Source: Luteitalea pratensis (GTDB lineage Bacteria > Acidobacteriota > Vicinamibacteria > Vicinamibacterales > Vicinamibacteraceae). Taken from it: DNA of 64,000 nucleotides. The stretch is from positions 1,771,001 through 1,835,000 of the forward strand of contig NZ_CP015136.1 of NCBI RefSeq assembly GCF_001618865.1, in the 5' to 3' direction. Position numbers and translations under genes: made by a program. The notes under the pieces are model-generated. The model was given only the letters and a program-made list of their open reading frames with translations, ran no database searches and was not told the DNA's origin. Shown in pieces: positions 46,709 to 55,797 of this stretch (position 1 is the first letter of the stretch; each line of letters opens with the position of its first letter).

Positions 46709-48478
46709 ATGTCGACAACCACGAACCGCGAAGCGGCGCCCCGCGATGGGCGCTCGGTGGACCATCGGCTCGCGCGTCTCCTGGATTCGCCATTCCTCGC
46801 GAGGGTCGTCCCGCACCTCGCGCCGGAGACGCTGCATCAGCTCATTCAGTACCGGGGACTCGATGCGTGCGGCCAACTGGTCACGGCTGCGACGCCCGCG
46901 CAGCTCACCTCCTTGCTGGACCTCGATCTGTGGCGCCACGCGCAGCCGGGACGCGACGAACAGTTCGATGTCGATCGCTTCGGCGAATGGGTCGAAGTGC
47001 TGGTGGACACCGGAGACTCGGTGGCTGCACGCACCGTCGCCGCCCTCGACACGCAGCTGGTGATCGTCGGCCTCTCGCGCTACCTGCGTGTATTCGACCC
47101 GGGTACCTTCGAGCCGACGGAATCGAGTGATGACGAGGCGATGGAACGCCACGACAGGATGAACAGCGAGACGAGCGGTGACGTGCTCGAGTGTGAGATG
47201 GGCGGCTATCTGGTGCGGGCACGGCGAACCGATGCGTGGGATGCGATCGTCACGCTCCTCGTCACGCTCGAGACCGAGCAGAACGATCACTTCCACGCGG
47301 TGATGCATGGATGCCGCCGCTTGTCCAATTCCCGACCGGAGATCGACGGTCTCGACGACCTGCTGATGGCACCGGAGCAGCACCTCCACGACGTCGCGAT
47401 CGAGCGGGAACGCCGGCGATCGCGGCACGGCTACGCCTCGCCGGCCGACGCGCGCGCCTTCCTTCAGATGGCGCGGCAGCCGCGGGCCGCGTCGGCGCCG
47501 ACCGCACCGATTGCGATCAACCCCATCGCCACGGCGTATTTTCGCGCGACTGAAGAAGAAGAAGGAGAAGCCGACACCACATCAACATCGGTAGATGCGT
47601 CTGAACGTGTGGCACACCACGCCGCGCCCGCCGTCGCCAAGGGTTCGGCGACGCAGGTCGGCGGCGACGATGACGCCCCCACATCGATCGACGCGGTCAT
47701 CCAACTGCTGGCCGAGGCGGGCCTGATGCCGGACCGGCCGCGGGCCCTACTCGAAGCCCCGGACGAGGACCCCCGAGCCGCGAGCATCCCCCTGCTGAGG
47801 CGGCTGATGAGGTTCGTCCTGCACCATGACGAGACCGCGTACCTCTCGCGCAACCGTGAGCTGGCGTTCCTCGCGAATACCCTGGTCGCGGGAGCCTCCG
47901 TGCAGTCGCGGCCGTTCACGCCCCAGGAAGCGTCCGATGCGGCTGCGTGCATCTGCAACCTGGGTCTCGAATGCTGGCCCGCGCGCTGGCCGGGCACGAC
48001 CTCGCTGGGTGCATCGTCGCCACGTGGACTCGAGACGGCCATGCCTCCCGACGCGTTCCTCGTGGATCGCAACCTCGTGACGGCGTTCGAAGTGGGCTGG
48101 TCGGTGTTGTACCAGGACGTGAGCCTGTTCGTGGCCGATCAACTCGTGTCGACGTTGGCCGATCTTCATCGTGTCGACGCTGACACCGGCCGCGGGCTCG
48201 ACGCGCTGACGCGCATGCTCGTGAAGCAGCGCGAGGCCGGCACACCGTGGCGCGCGCGCGACGCCGCCGACGTGCTCGCGCTGCTCGACATGACCGCCTG
48301 GATCAGTGTGCTCGGATTGCTGGACGAATGTCCGATCCTGCCCGCAGCGCTGAGAGCCGTCCTCGAACGCCGCACGTCGCCTGTCAGCCCGCGCGCGTTC
48401 GAGTTCATCTCGACCAACGCCCAGATCGGCGACATCCGTGTCTTCATGCGAACACTGTCCGGAGTGTTGTCCGGCTGA
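46709..48478 (+). CDS. DUF6178-like protein
   Basis: A 589-residue soluble protein without signal or membrane helix. N-terminal blocks LLDSPFLARVVPHLAPETLH, TAATPAQLTSLLDLDLWRHA and FGEWVEVLVDTGDSVAARTV resemble DUF6178, a family I associate mainly with deltaproteobacteria and Acidobacteriota. A low-complexity acidic linker (about 280-320) separates the N-domain from a helical C-domain. No enzyme motif recognised. It is a single-gene unit; a hairpin about 70 bp downstream probably ends it. Confidence 0.7.
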   Translation: MSTTTNREAAPRDGRSVDHRLARLLDSPFLARVVPHLAPETLHQLIQYRGLDACGQLVTAATPAQLTSLLDLDLWRHAQPGRDEQFDVDRFGEWVEVLVDTGDSVAARTVAALDTQLVIVGLSRYLRVFDPGTFEPTESSDDEAMERHDRMNSETSGDVLECEMGGYLVRARRTDAWDAIVTLLVTLETEQNDHFHAVMHGCRRLSNSRPEIDGLDDLLMAPEQHLHDVAIERERRRSRHGYASPADARAFLQMARQPRAASAPTAPIAINPIATAYFRATEEEEGEADTTSTSVDASERVAHHAAPAVAKGSATQVGGDDDAPTSIDAVIQLLAEAGLMPDRPRALLEAPDEDPRAASIPLLRRLMRFVLHHDETAYLSRNRELAFLANTLVAGASVQSRPFTPQEASDAAACICNLGLECWPARWPGTTSLGASSPRGLETAMPPDAFLVDRNLVTAFEVGWSVLYQDVSLFVADQLVSTLADLHRVDADTGRGLDALTRMLVKQREAGTPWRARDAADVLALLDMTAWISVLGLLDECPILPAALRAVLERRTSPVSPRAFEFISTNAQIGDIRVFMRTLSGVLSG

Positions 48479-48549
48479 ACGCGTGCCCGGGCGAACCAGT
48501 CGGCGCGAGGGAAGCGCCGGGTGATTCCCGGAAGACTCGCCGGAACGAA

Positions 48550-48576
48550 CAGAGGGCCAGTTGGAATAGCCCTCTG
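48550..48576. terminator. Likely bidirectional terminator hairpin
   Basis: CAGAGGG (48550-48556) pairs perfectly with CCCTCTG (48570-48576) around a 13-nt loop. It lies between the convergent DUF6178-like and PEP-CTERM genes. The rightward side is followed by a T-containing stretch (TCTCTGTCTCTTCG), the leftward side by TTCGTTCC; neither is a strong T-tract. Confidence 0.55.
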
Positions 48577-48592
48577 TCTCTGTCTCTTCGCG

Positions 48593-49249
48593 CTAGTGGC
48601 GGTTATGCCGACGGCGACGGAACAGGGATGCGGCGCCCAGAGCCAGCAGGCTCAGCGTTCCAGGTTCTGGCACGGCGCTACCGACGACGATGTTGTCGAT
48701 CGCGAAGTAGTTGAGGGTGCCGGTCGTCGCTCCAGTCCCCAGGAGAACCACGCTGGTCAGATTCGCCTACTGCGGACCAAAGGCAACCGTCTGGAAATCC
48801 GGTAGCCCGCCTGGCCCATCGAAGATGCCGTCCGGGAAGAGCATGGCGGACACGGTGCCGCCGCCGAGCCGGTTGCCAGTGACTGTGATTTGCTCGGGGT
48901 ACGCGTGACTGCCGGGGAGGTCGCTCTGCCACTCGGCGAAATCAAGTGAGGTCAGCGCGAATGGCGTCCCGCCGCTCTGCGAGAACGTCGTCTGGCTGAT
49001 CGGGGGACCCTGGAGGGCGCCCTGGATCACGAGGTAGGTGCTGCCGTTGTCGACCTTCGCACTGTTGTTGGCGAATTGGTAGGCGTTCGACGCCATGTCG
49101 AAGACAAAATCACCGGAAAACGTGTCGCCACTGTGAGGCTGTGCCGTTCCCGCCGGGACGAAATGGTCTTCGAAAGTGATAATCGCCGCCTGGGCATTGC
49201 CGACGCTCCCGGCGAGAACCAGTGCTACCAGGGCCAGTAGTCGCCTCAT
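48593..49249 (-). pseudogene. PEP-CTERM exported protein interrupted by one in-frame TAG
   Basis: ATG 49249 begins a signal peptide (MRRLLALVALVLAGSVGNAQ) and a beta-rich body that stops at TAG 48767-48769, after GLPDFQTVAFGPQ. Reading on in the same frame gives ANLTSVVLLGTGATTGTLNY, FAIDNIVVGSAVPEPGTLSL and LALGAASLFRRRR, ending at TAG 48593. VPEP-helix-RRRR is a complete PEP-CTERM sorting signal for the EpsH/XrtA-type exosortase. So a single codon separates an intact 218-codon gene from a truncated one. It is a recent point mutation, a sequencing error, or readthrough. Confidence 0.85.
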
Positions 49250-49579
49250 ACTTGGTCCCCTCTCCCAACCGATGTCGGGAATGGACCGCGGATAAAAGCT
49301 TCAACGAAGGAGTGCCTGTACAGCTCAGCAATTCGCGTTCCAGCGATTCGTCCCCCTCCACGAGGTACGGCGACCAAAACTCAGACGCGTTTGTCGCTCC
49401 CGAAGCGACATTAGTCAGCATCGATAGGCGCTGAGTCCCTGCCGTAAGGGTCATCTCCGGTGGCCGAACGTGAAGCCGAGCTGGTTCAGACATGCTGTTG
49501 GACGCATCAGGTTCGGCAACGGTCCCCGACACCCAGCCTCGGCGCTTGCGCAAAGGCAAGGCGCGGCTTTGGCGCATGG
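49250..49579. other. Intergenic region, no gene recognised
   Basis: 330 bp upstream of the PEP-CTERM gene and beyond the 3' end of the GNAT gene. No protein-like open frame, array or palindrome was seen. It should contain the leftward promoter of the PEP-CTERM gene close to 49280. Confidence 0.5.
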
Positions 49580-50092
49580 TCAACGGCCAGCGCACCGGGC
49601 AACCAGCGCACGCAGATCGCGCCAGCCGTACCCGCCGTGGAACTCCCCGGTGTCACTGACGAGACGTTGCGCGCCGAACGCCTCATAGAAGCCGTTTGAC
49701 GGATTCGAGGCCTCCCCGAAAAGCAGCATGGAGGTCACACCCCGGCCGAGAAACTGGCGCGCCACGCTGCACAGCAGGAGTCGGCCCAGGCCTTGACGCT
49801 GCACCCGTTGCAGCGCGTAGATCTTGTTCAGCTCCCCCGCGAAACCAGGCACGCCACCATCGTGCGGCGTGCCCTTCGCGAACGCCACCAGGTCCCCATC
49901 GTCGTCCTCGACGACGAAACAGAACCAACTCTCGTCGGTGACGGCAAACGCCTCGCGCCACTGTCGCTCTCGCAGTTCGTACGATGGACCACCAGGCCGG
50001 CCGGCGCGATGCGTCTCGTTGAACGTCTGTACATGCAGTTCTGCCAGCGCGGGAATGTCGTCCGTCGTTGCGCTCCGCACACGAAATGGCAT
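49580..50092 (-). CDS. GNAT-family N-acetyltransferase
   Basis: A 170-residue protein with the GNAT fold: MPFRVRSATTDDIPALAELH at the start, CFVVEDDDGDLVAFAKGTPH (beta-4), and the acetyl-CoA pyrophosphate-binding loop in QRQGLGRLLLCSVARQFLGR. The C-terminal FYEAFGAQRLVSDTGEFHGG is typical of small-molecule or protein N-terminal acetylating members. Substrate unknown. It lies 7 bp downstream of the DUF3303 gene, in one operon. Confidence 0.9.
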   Translation of the reverse strand: MPFRVRSATTDDIPALAELHVQTFNETHRAGRPGGPSYELRERQWREAFAVTDESWFCFVVEDDDGDLVAFAKGTPHDGGVPGFAGELNKIYALQRVQRQGLGRLLLCSVARQFLGRGVTSMLLFGEASNPSNGFYEAFGAQRLVSDTGEFHGGYGWRDLRALVARCAGR

Positions 50093-50099
50093 CTCCGGA

Positions 50100-50390
50100 T
50101 CAGATCGTGTCGCGCCAGGCGGCTGCCGCGCCGCTGATCTCGGACGACTCCTGAATCGGGAGCACGACCCGAGTCGTGAATTTCAGGAACGGCGTCCACG
50201 GGGCCATCGTTTTCGCCAGGTCCGCGGCGCTACTGGCTTCGATGAGGGCGACGCCGCCGCCTCCGTCTGCGAAGCCATAAAAGGCCTGGAAGCCTCCGGG
50301 GCCAGGCTGCCACTTCGAAAAGAGCTGGAGTGAACGCTTTTGATTGGCCTCAGATGTGTCGACGAAATCCCACGTCACGTGAAACAGCAT
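50100..50390 (-). CDS. DUF3303-family protein
   Basis: A 96-residue protein. MLFHVTWDFVDTSEANQKRS, FYGFADGGGGVALIEASSAA and APWTPFLKFTTRVVLPIQES match DUF3303, a small ferredoxin-like (dimeric alpha/beta-barrel) family of unknown function. ATG 50390 follows GGAGGACT, a good Shine-Dalgarno. It forms an operon with the GNAT gene. Confidence 0.87.
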   Translation of the reverse strand: MLFHVTWDFVDTSEANQKRSLQLFSKWQPGPGGFQAFYGFADGGGGVALIEASSAADLAKTMAPWTPFLKFTTRVVLPIQESSEISGAAAAWRDTI

Positions 50391-50584
50391 TGAGTCCTCC
50401 GTTTTGCGCGCCACGAGTGGCTCGTGGCGACGCCGGGGCCGTTCTGGCGCAGGTCGCCTTTGACTGGGCCCAGCGCCACTGAACGCCCCAGCGCGGCGAT
50501 CCGTACACAGCGCGCGTTTGTTCAGGCGCCGACGCGGAGGGTGCGCTTGTACCAGCCAATCCGAGCGAGAGCGAGAACGACGAC

Positions 50585-51352
50585 TCAGGGGCGAACGGTG
50601 ACCGCGGACACGAGCTGGAACTGGAGCCGCGTCTCGGCGGGCAGTTTGAGGTGCTCCTCGCCCTGGCTCGCGACCACCGCGCCGGTGATGCCGCCGACGG
50701 CCGCACCGATCGCTGCGCCTTCGCCACCACCGGCGATGCCGCCGACGATGGCGCCGAGCCCGATACCGCCGCCGACCTTGCGGCCGGTCTTCTTGCCCTC
50801 ACCCTTCCCCTTGGTCTCGACGTAGGTGGTCACGATCTCGTACGAAAAACCACCGTAGGACAGGCTGTTGGCCTTGAGCGTGATCTTGTCGCTGCCCTTC
50901 ATCTTGCCGGACTGCTGGACGTTCACCGCCTGCAGCGTGACACCCGCGCCGCGCGGGATCACCACCCGGCCGTTGATCATGACCGGGTCGTCCAGCAGCG
51001 CCCGGAATGTCGTGCCGGCACCGGTCGCATCGACGTCGATGCCCTGCGTGAGTCGCACGTTCAACATCGTCTGTGCGGGCACGGTGATGGGCGCCGGACG
51101 GCGCGTCGGCTCCGGTGGCGGCGTTGGCGGCTCGACACGGCGCGGCGTGAACTCGAGCGAGGCCACGTCGGCCACCGGGAACTGCGCCTTGCGGCCGTTC
51201 TTCAGCAGCACCGTGACCACCTCCTCGTCGGCGCCGACGAGGGTGCCCTCGAGCGACTGTCCTGACCGGAGCCGCACGCGGTCGGCCGACAGCGCTGCAC
51301 TCGAGAGCAGGACGACCACAGCCAGGCAGATGGAGGAGCGATGAGTTGACAT
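50585..51352 (-). CDS. Secreted protein with glycine-zipper segment
   Basis: A 255-residue exported protein with a signal peptide ending SAALSA (about residue 22). A short SH3-like/SMP-type beta module follows (VRLRSGQSLEGTLVGADEEV, about 25-70), a Pro-rich linker (PPTPPPEPTRRP), a domain of about 90-185 with VIPRGAGVTLQAVNV, and a glycine zipper (GGGIGLGAIVGGIAGGGEG, about 198-228). Glycine zippers often insert into or associate with the outer membrane. It lies 21 bp after the coiled-coil gene in the same operon. Role unknown, probably envelope integrity. Confidence 0.82.
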   Translation of the reverse strand: MSTHRSSICLAVVVLLSSAALSADRVRLRSGQSLEGTLVGADEEVVTVLLKNGRKAQFPVADVASLEFTPRRVEPPTPPPEPTRRPAPITVPAQTMLNVRLTQGIDVDATGAGTTFRALLDDPVMINGRVVIPRGAGVTLQAVNVQQSGKMKGSDKITLKANSLSYGGFSYEIVTTYVETKGKGEGKKTGRKVGGGIGLGAIVGGIAGGGEGAAIGAAVGGITGAVVASQGEEHLKLPAETRLQFQLVSAVTVRP

Positions 51353-51373
51353 CTGGTTCGGCCTCTCTGGTGG

Positions 51374-51877
51374 CTACTGGATGATGGGCAGGGCCGCGAC
51401 GATCTGCAGGTCGATGAGCAGCAGGATCTGGCTCTCGATCTGGAGGAAGCGGGCGGCGATGCGCGGTGACAACTCGGACTTGATGCGTGCGTGGTACTTC
51501 TGCTTCAGCGCCGTCCGGCGTGTCTCGAGATCGAGGGCCCGCGTCGCCAGGGAGTCGGCCATGGCGTCGGTCAGGGTCGCGTAATTGTCGGCAAACTCCT
51601 GGATGCCCTTCAGCTTCTCGTCGTTGAGCGCGCCGAGTTCGGCGTCGTACTCGCGGTAGATCGGCCAGAACGCCTTGTCCTCGGCCTCCGTGAACGCCAT
51701 CAACTCGGTGATGATGGCGACCTTCTGGGCACGGATGTCCGACCGCAACAACTCGACGTAGGCACGCAGGTTGGCCTGGCGCGTGTCCTTATCACTGGCC
51801 GCCGGCGACTGCGCGATTGCCGCTGGAGCAGTGAAGCCGAGCAGAAGGAGGCATGCGCACAGTGCACGTCTGACCAT
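51374..51877 (-). CDS. Secreted helical coiled-coil protein, Spy/CpxP-like
   Basis: A 167-residue protein. ATG 51877 with AGGAG 6 bp upstream opens a signal peptide (MVRRALCACLLLLGFTAPAA). The mature part is nearly all helix with regular Leu/Ala heptads (LRAYVELLRSDIRAQKVAII, DSLATRALDLETRRTALKQK, FLQIESQILLLIDLQIVAAL). The size and helical character recall periplasmic Spy/CpxP or 'LTXXQ' chaperones, but the LTxxQ motif is not evident. It is first in the operon with the glycine-zipper protein. Confidence 0.75.
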   Translation of the reverse strand: MVRRALCACLLLLGFTAPAAIAQSPAASDKDTRQANLRAYVELLRSDIRAQKVAIITELMAFTEAEDKAFWPIYREYDAELGALNDEKLKGIQEFADNYATLTDAMADSLATRALDLETRRTALKQKYHARIKSELSPRIAARFLQIESQILLLIDLQIVAALPIIQ

Positions 51878-52100
51878 CGGGGACTCCTGGTGGTGCGACA
51901 GAACCGCCCCTGGTGCGACTCCATCGAGTGTCACTTCTCTGACGAGCATGTCGCGTGCCATCGCCGCCCGGATGCCCGGCCGACGAGTGTGCGCCGAAAA
52001 GCCGCGAAAACCTCGCCCAGCGTCGGGAGGGCACGGCCCGAAGACCTACCGCATGTCGTGCGATATCCGATATGCGGGACGCTCGATGTGGCCCGGGCGC

Positions 52101-55100
52101 CTACGGCGACCCATTCGCCTTCACGGTGAGCGTGCCGTTCATGATCCGCCAATGTCCCGGGAACGTGCACGCATAGGGATACGCGCCGGCCTGCGACGGT
52201 GCACGGAATTGCACGGTGATCGTCTGTCCCGGGTCGACGATGCTCGTCGAAAAGAGCACGAGTGGCGTCTGCGGGACGTAACTCTGCGCGAGCGCGTCGC
52301 CGGTGGTCAGCATCTGATCGGCGGCCGCACCCAGCTGCACCAGGGACCCGATCGCCCCGAGGATGAAGTTGTGCTGCATGACGTCGGGGTTGGTGAACAC
52401 GAGTTGCACGAGTTGCCCTGGCGCGACGGTCAGATCGGCGCGATCGAACTTCATCTGGCCCGGCACCACACTCAGGGCAATCGTGATATCCGGCCTGGCC
52501 GCTGGTGCCGACGGCGTGTTGCTCGCAGACGTCGCGGTCGTCGTCGCCAGCGCGAGATGCGCGGCGAGTTCGCCGGGTTTGGCGTACAGGGTCGCGGCGT
52601 TGGTCTGCCGCTCGACCCGTGACTTCCATGTCCCGCCCAGTGACTGCCGTGTACCGCCGCGTTCGACGTACAACAGATCGGGTGGGCTCAGGAATCCGCC
52701 ATCACCGCGGTAGTTCTGGATGCGCAGCGTCAGCGTGTTCGAACCGGCACGCAGCGCCTCGTCGGGCACGGTGAAGACCGGCAGCGCGTTGGGCGCCGCC
52801 GGGTCGCGGGGCGGCGCCGGCACGGACTGACCGTTCACCCAGATCTCGGCGGCCTGGTTGATGCGCCCGAAACTGAGCTTGGTGGGCGCCGGCGACGACA
52901 CATCGAAGGTCCGCGTGAACCACACGACGCCATCGAAGTTCGGCAGCCCCTTGGCCTCCCAGTTGCCAGGCACCTCCATGTCCTTCCAGGCGGCGGTGAT
53001 GGCTGCCGCATCGGGCAGACGCCAGTCCGGCCGGTTGCTCCCGAGGCGCAGGGGCAGCGGCAGGGCAGTTACCGGCACAGCGGCCGGGTCAGCGCGATAC
53101 AACGTCAGGAAGCGCTCCCGGTGACGGTGAGCGGCCACGTACAGCGCCCGGCTGAGCCAGCGGTCGCCGTAGTTGGCCGGCTCCAGGCTGGCCGCGTAGA
53201 GGGCCTTCGCGATGGCGTCGGATGGCGCGGCATCGGCCAGTGCGAGGATCGCCGCCAACCGCGTGTGCAGGTCGCTGTCACGCAGCAGTGCCGCATCCAC
53301 GATCGCCTGTCCACCGCCTGGGCGTGTGGCCACGACGGTGGCCGCCGCCTTGCGTACGCCCGCGGCGGGGTGTTTCAGCGCAGCGACCAGCGTGCGTCCC
53401 GCGTCGCTCGTGAGGTCCTGCACGGCGCCGAGGCCATCCAGCGTCCAGACGGCATGCTGTGCACCACCGTTCACGCCCACCTCGTCGACCGACGTGTTTC
53501 GCGTGAGGGCGACGAGCGCCGGGACCGCGTCCTGCCCGCCACGCTCGACGAGCAGTCGCTGGGCGTGCAGTCGCCACAACATGTTGTCGGACGAGAGCGT
53601 CGCGACGAGTTCCGACGTCGTCGCCGCTGCCGATCGGGCCGGCGACCTGGCCGGAGCGGAGAGTGCAGGCGTTCGCGGTTCGGGTGTCCCCTTCGGCACA
53701 ACCCTGTAGATGCGGCCACGATGCCGATCGCGCATCGAGGTCTCGTACGCGTTGCCCGGCCCATTGCTGTATCCCGGCGGCGTCGGATTGTGCTGGTTGA
53801 TGAAGTTGTACCAGTCGGCGACCCACACGGCGCCGTCCGGACCCGCCTGGGCTTGCACTGGCGACACCCACTCCTCGGCGCCTGCGAGGAGGTTGTAGCC
53901 GTCTCGGGTGACGAAGCCGGCGCCGTCCTTCTCCATGATTCCCTGGCCGACCAGATGCGCGGTCGGTTCGGTGATGAATGCAATGCGGTTCCAGTACGCC
54001 TTCGGGAATCTGCGTGCCGTGTACAGCTGATGCCCGGCCGCCGCGGTATAGCCACCGTGCACGTCCACCTGGCGGATGTACGGCGTGATGAAATGCGCGG
54101 CGTAGAACTGCGCCGCGCTCTGGTAGCCGAGGCCGCTCGCCGGCCGCGCACCGGTGCTGAACCCTTCGACGCCCTCGAAGTAACGATTGGGAATGGCGAC
54201 GTAGAAGCTGGGGTCGTTGTTGGCCGTCGAGCCAAAGACGTCGAACGTCTCCGAGAAGCCCAGTCCCCACGTGTTGTTGGTCGAGCCCGTCACGAACTCG
54301 AACGCCGAACCATCGGGCTTGAACCGGAAGACGCCCTGCGAGAACTGCATGGGCCGCCCGTTCATCTCGCCCTTGAAGCCCGCGTAGCCGACGGTTCCCC
54401 AGATGTAGTTGTCGGGCCCGTAGAGGAGGCTCGACGGGCCTGCGTGGCTGTCGCTGATACCCCACCCCGTGCTGAGGACCGTGCGCTTGTCCGCTTTGTC
54501 GTCGCCGTTGGTGTCCTCCAGGAGCAACATGTGTGGAGCCGCCGCGACGACGACGCCGCCCTTCACGTGCACCAGGCTCGTGGCCAGGTTCAGCCGATCG
54601 GCGAAGACGGTGAACTTGTCGGCCCGGCCGTCTGCATTGGTGTCTTCGAGGATTTTGATCCGGTCGGCGCCAGGCTCGCCATTCAGCACCAGGTTCGGGT
54701 AATCGATCGCTTCGATGACCCACAGTCGCCCACGCGCGTCGAACGAGAACGCGATCGGCTTGATGATGTCCGGCTCCTGCGCAAACAGCTGGAGGTCGAA
54801 CTCGGCCGGCACCTGGATGAATTTCATCGAATCGGCGGGCGAGAACGGCATCTGGTACTTCGGCGCCGGGTCGCGCCTCTCGTAGTTCGGGACGTTGAAG
54901 CCGTCGAGATACGTGACGGCCGGCACCTTGAGCTGCTGCCAGGCCTGGCGGGACGAGTCCGACACGGCCCACACCGTCGCCTGCTCGACCAGTTGCTGGA
55001 AGCCGGGGTTGCGCCACGTGCGCTCATCGTGGCCGAACGCGGTGTAGAAGACCCGGCCCTTGCCCTGCGTCCGTACCCACGTGTACGGCTCGCGCCCTTT

Positions 55101-55772
55101 GTCGTCGACCCGCTCCATCAGGACCGTGCGATCGACGGGGTTGTGGCGCTTGTGGACGTACGTCTCGTCCCACGTGGTGAAGGGCGCAAGTCCACGCATG
55201 ATCGGATGGTCCGGAGTGACGATCTCGGCACTGAAGTCGCCGGTGCCGTGCGTGCTGAACTCTCCACCGACCAGCGGAATGTAACGCGCGGCTTCCGTGA
55301 ACATCGCCGATGCGCAGTGCAGCGCGATCAGGCCCTTGCCGCCCTCGACAAACGACACCAGCGCCTGCTCCTGCGCCTCGGTGAGCGTCTTGTGGTTGGC
55401 GTAGATCATCAGTGCGTCGTAGTGCGCCAGCACCTCCGGCCGCAGCGCTTCTTCAGGCGTCGCGACGTGCGTCAGCTGGATGCCCTTGCGCGCGAGCGGC
55501 GCCGCCAGAATCGGCATGAGCGCCATCGACGGGTGGTGCGGGCTGGTGTGGCCCAGGAACAACACGCGGAGCGCCCGGCCTTCGGCATTCGGCCGTCGGC
55601 CTTCGGGCTGTGTCGCGCCTTTGGCGGGTCCGGGTGCTCCCTGCATTGCTGAATGCCGGAATGCCGAATGTCGGAAGCCGCTGACCTCAGCCGACCAGAA
55701 GCCGACTGATGCGAGCAGGGCGAGCGCCGCCACCGCGAGTGTCAGGGGGGAGCGAGATGGTTGTCGATGCAT
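52101..55772 (-). CDS. ThuA - PVC beta-propeller - azurin-like multidomain protein
   Basis: A predicted 1,223-residue secreted fusion. In order there is a signal peptide (about 1-30), a repeat-derived linker (about 31-66; SGFRHSAFRHSAM and PEGRRPNAEGRA), a ThuA-like domain (about 67-290; VRTQGKGRVFYTAFGHDERT), and a membrane-dehydrogenase-type propeller (about 330-680). HEAT-like helices follow (about 700-900), then a jelly-roll of the glycoside-hydrolase accessory type (about 950-1080; EVPGNWEAKGLPNFDGVVWF). A cupredoxin closes the chain (about 1094-1223) with His1134 and Cys1202-x4-His1207-x3-Met1211, the azurin copper-ligand spacing. It lacks a CxxCH haem, so copper appears to replace haem as the redox centre relative to the 1.3-4.9 kb protein. 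It is last in the operon. Confidence 0.88.
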   Translation of the reverse strand: MHRQPSRSPLTLAVAALALLASVGFWSAEVSGFRHSAFRHSAMQGAPGPAKGATQPEGRRPNAEGRALRVLFLGHTSPHHPSMALMPILAAPLARKGIQLTHVATPEEALRPEVLAHYDALMIYANHKTLTEAQEQALVSFVEGGKGLIALHCASAMFTEAARYIPLVGGEFSTHGTGDFSAEIVTPDHPIMRGLAPFTTWDETYVHKRHNPVDRTVLMERVDDKGREPYTWVRTQGKGRVFYTAFGHDERTWRNPGFQQLVEQATVWAVSDSSRQAWQQLKVPAVTYLDGFNVPNYERRDPAPKYQMPFSPADSMKFIQVPAEFDLQLFAQEPDIIKPIAFSFDARGRLWVIEAIDYPNLVLNGEPGADRIKILEDTNADGRADKFTVFADRLNLATSLVHVKGGVVVAAAPHMLLLEDTNGDDKADKRTVLSTGWGISDSHAGPSSLLYGPDNYIWGTVGYAGFKGEMNGRPMQFSQGVFRFKPDGSAFEFVTGSTNNTWGLGFSETFDVFGSTANNDPSFYVAIPNRYFEGVEGFSTGARPASGLGYQSAAQFYAAHFITPYIRQVDVHGGYTAAAGHQLYTARRFPKAYWNRIAFITEPTAHLVGQGIMEKDGAGFVTRDGYNLLAGAEEWVSPVQAQAGPDGAVWVADWYNFINQHNPTPPGYSNGPGNAYETSMRDRHRGRIYRVVPKGTPEPRTPALSAPARSPARSAAATTSELVATLSSDNMLWRLHAQRLLVERGGQDAVPALVALTRNTSVDEVGVNGGAQHAVWTLDGLGAVQDLTSDAGRTLVAALKHPAAGVRKAAATVVATRPGGGQAIVDAALLRDSDLHTRLAAILALADAAPSDAIAKALYAASLEPANYGDRWLSRALYVAAHRHRERFLTLYRADPAAVPVTALPLPLRLGSNRPDWRLPDAAAITAAWKDMEVPGNWEAKGLPNFDGVVWFTRTFDVSSPAPTKLSFGRINQAAEIWVNGQSVPAPPRDPAAPNALPVFTVPDEALRAGSNTLTLRIQNYRGDGGFLSPPDLLYVERGGTRQSLGGTWKSRVERQTNAATLYAKPGELAAHLALATTTATSASNTPSAPAARPDITIALSVVPGQMKFDRADLTVAPGQLVQLVFTNPDVMQHNFILGAIGSLVQLGAAADQMLTTGDALAQSYVPQTPLVLFSTSIVDPGQTITVQFRAPSQAGAYPYACTFPGHWRIMNGTLTVKANGSP

Positions 55773-55797
55773 GCCAGTCCTTCGTCGATCCCCGGCG

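Noticed and set aside
53121-55652. Rightward open frame of about 840 codons opposite the ThuA-azurin fusion
   Set aside because: Antisense to a gene with ordered domains and copper ligands; no recognisable motif of its own.
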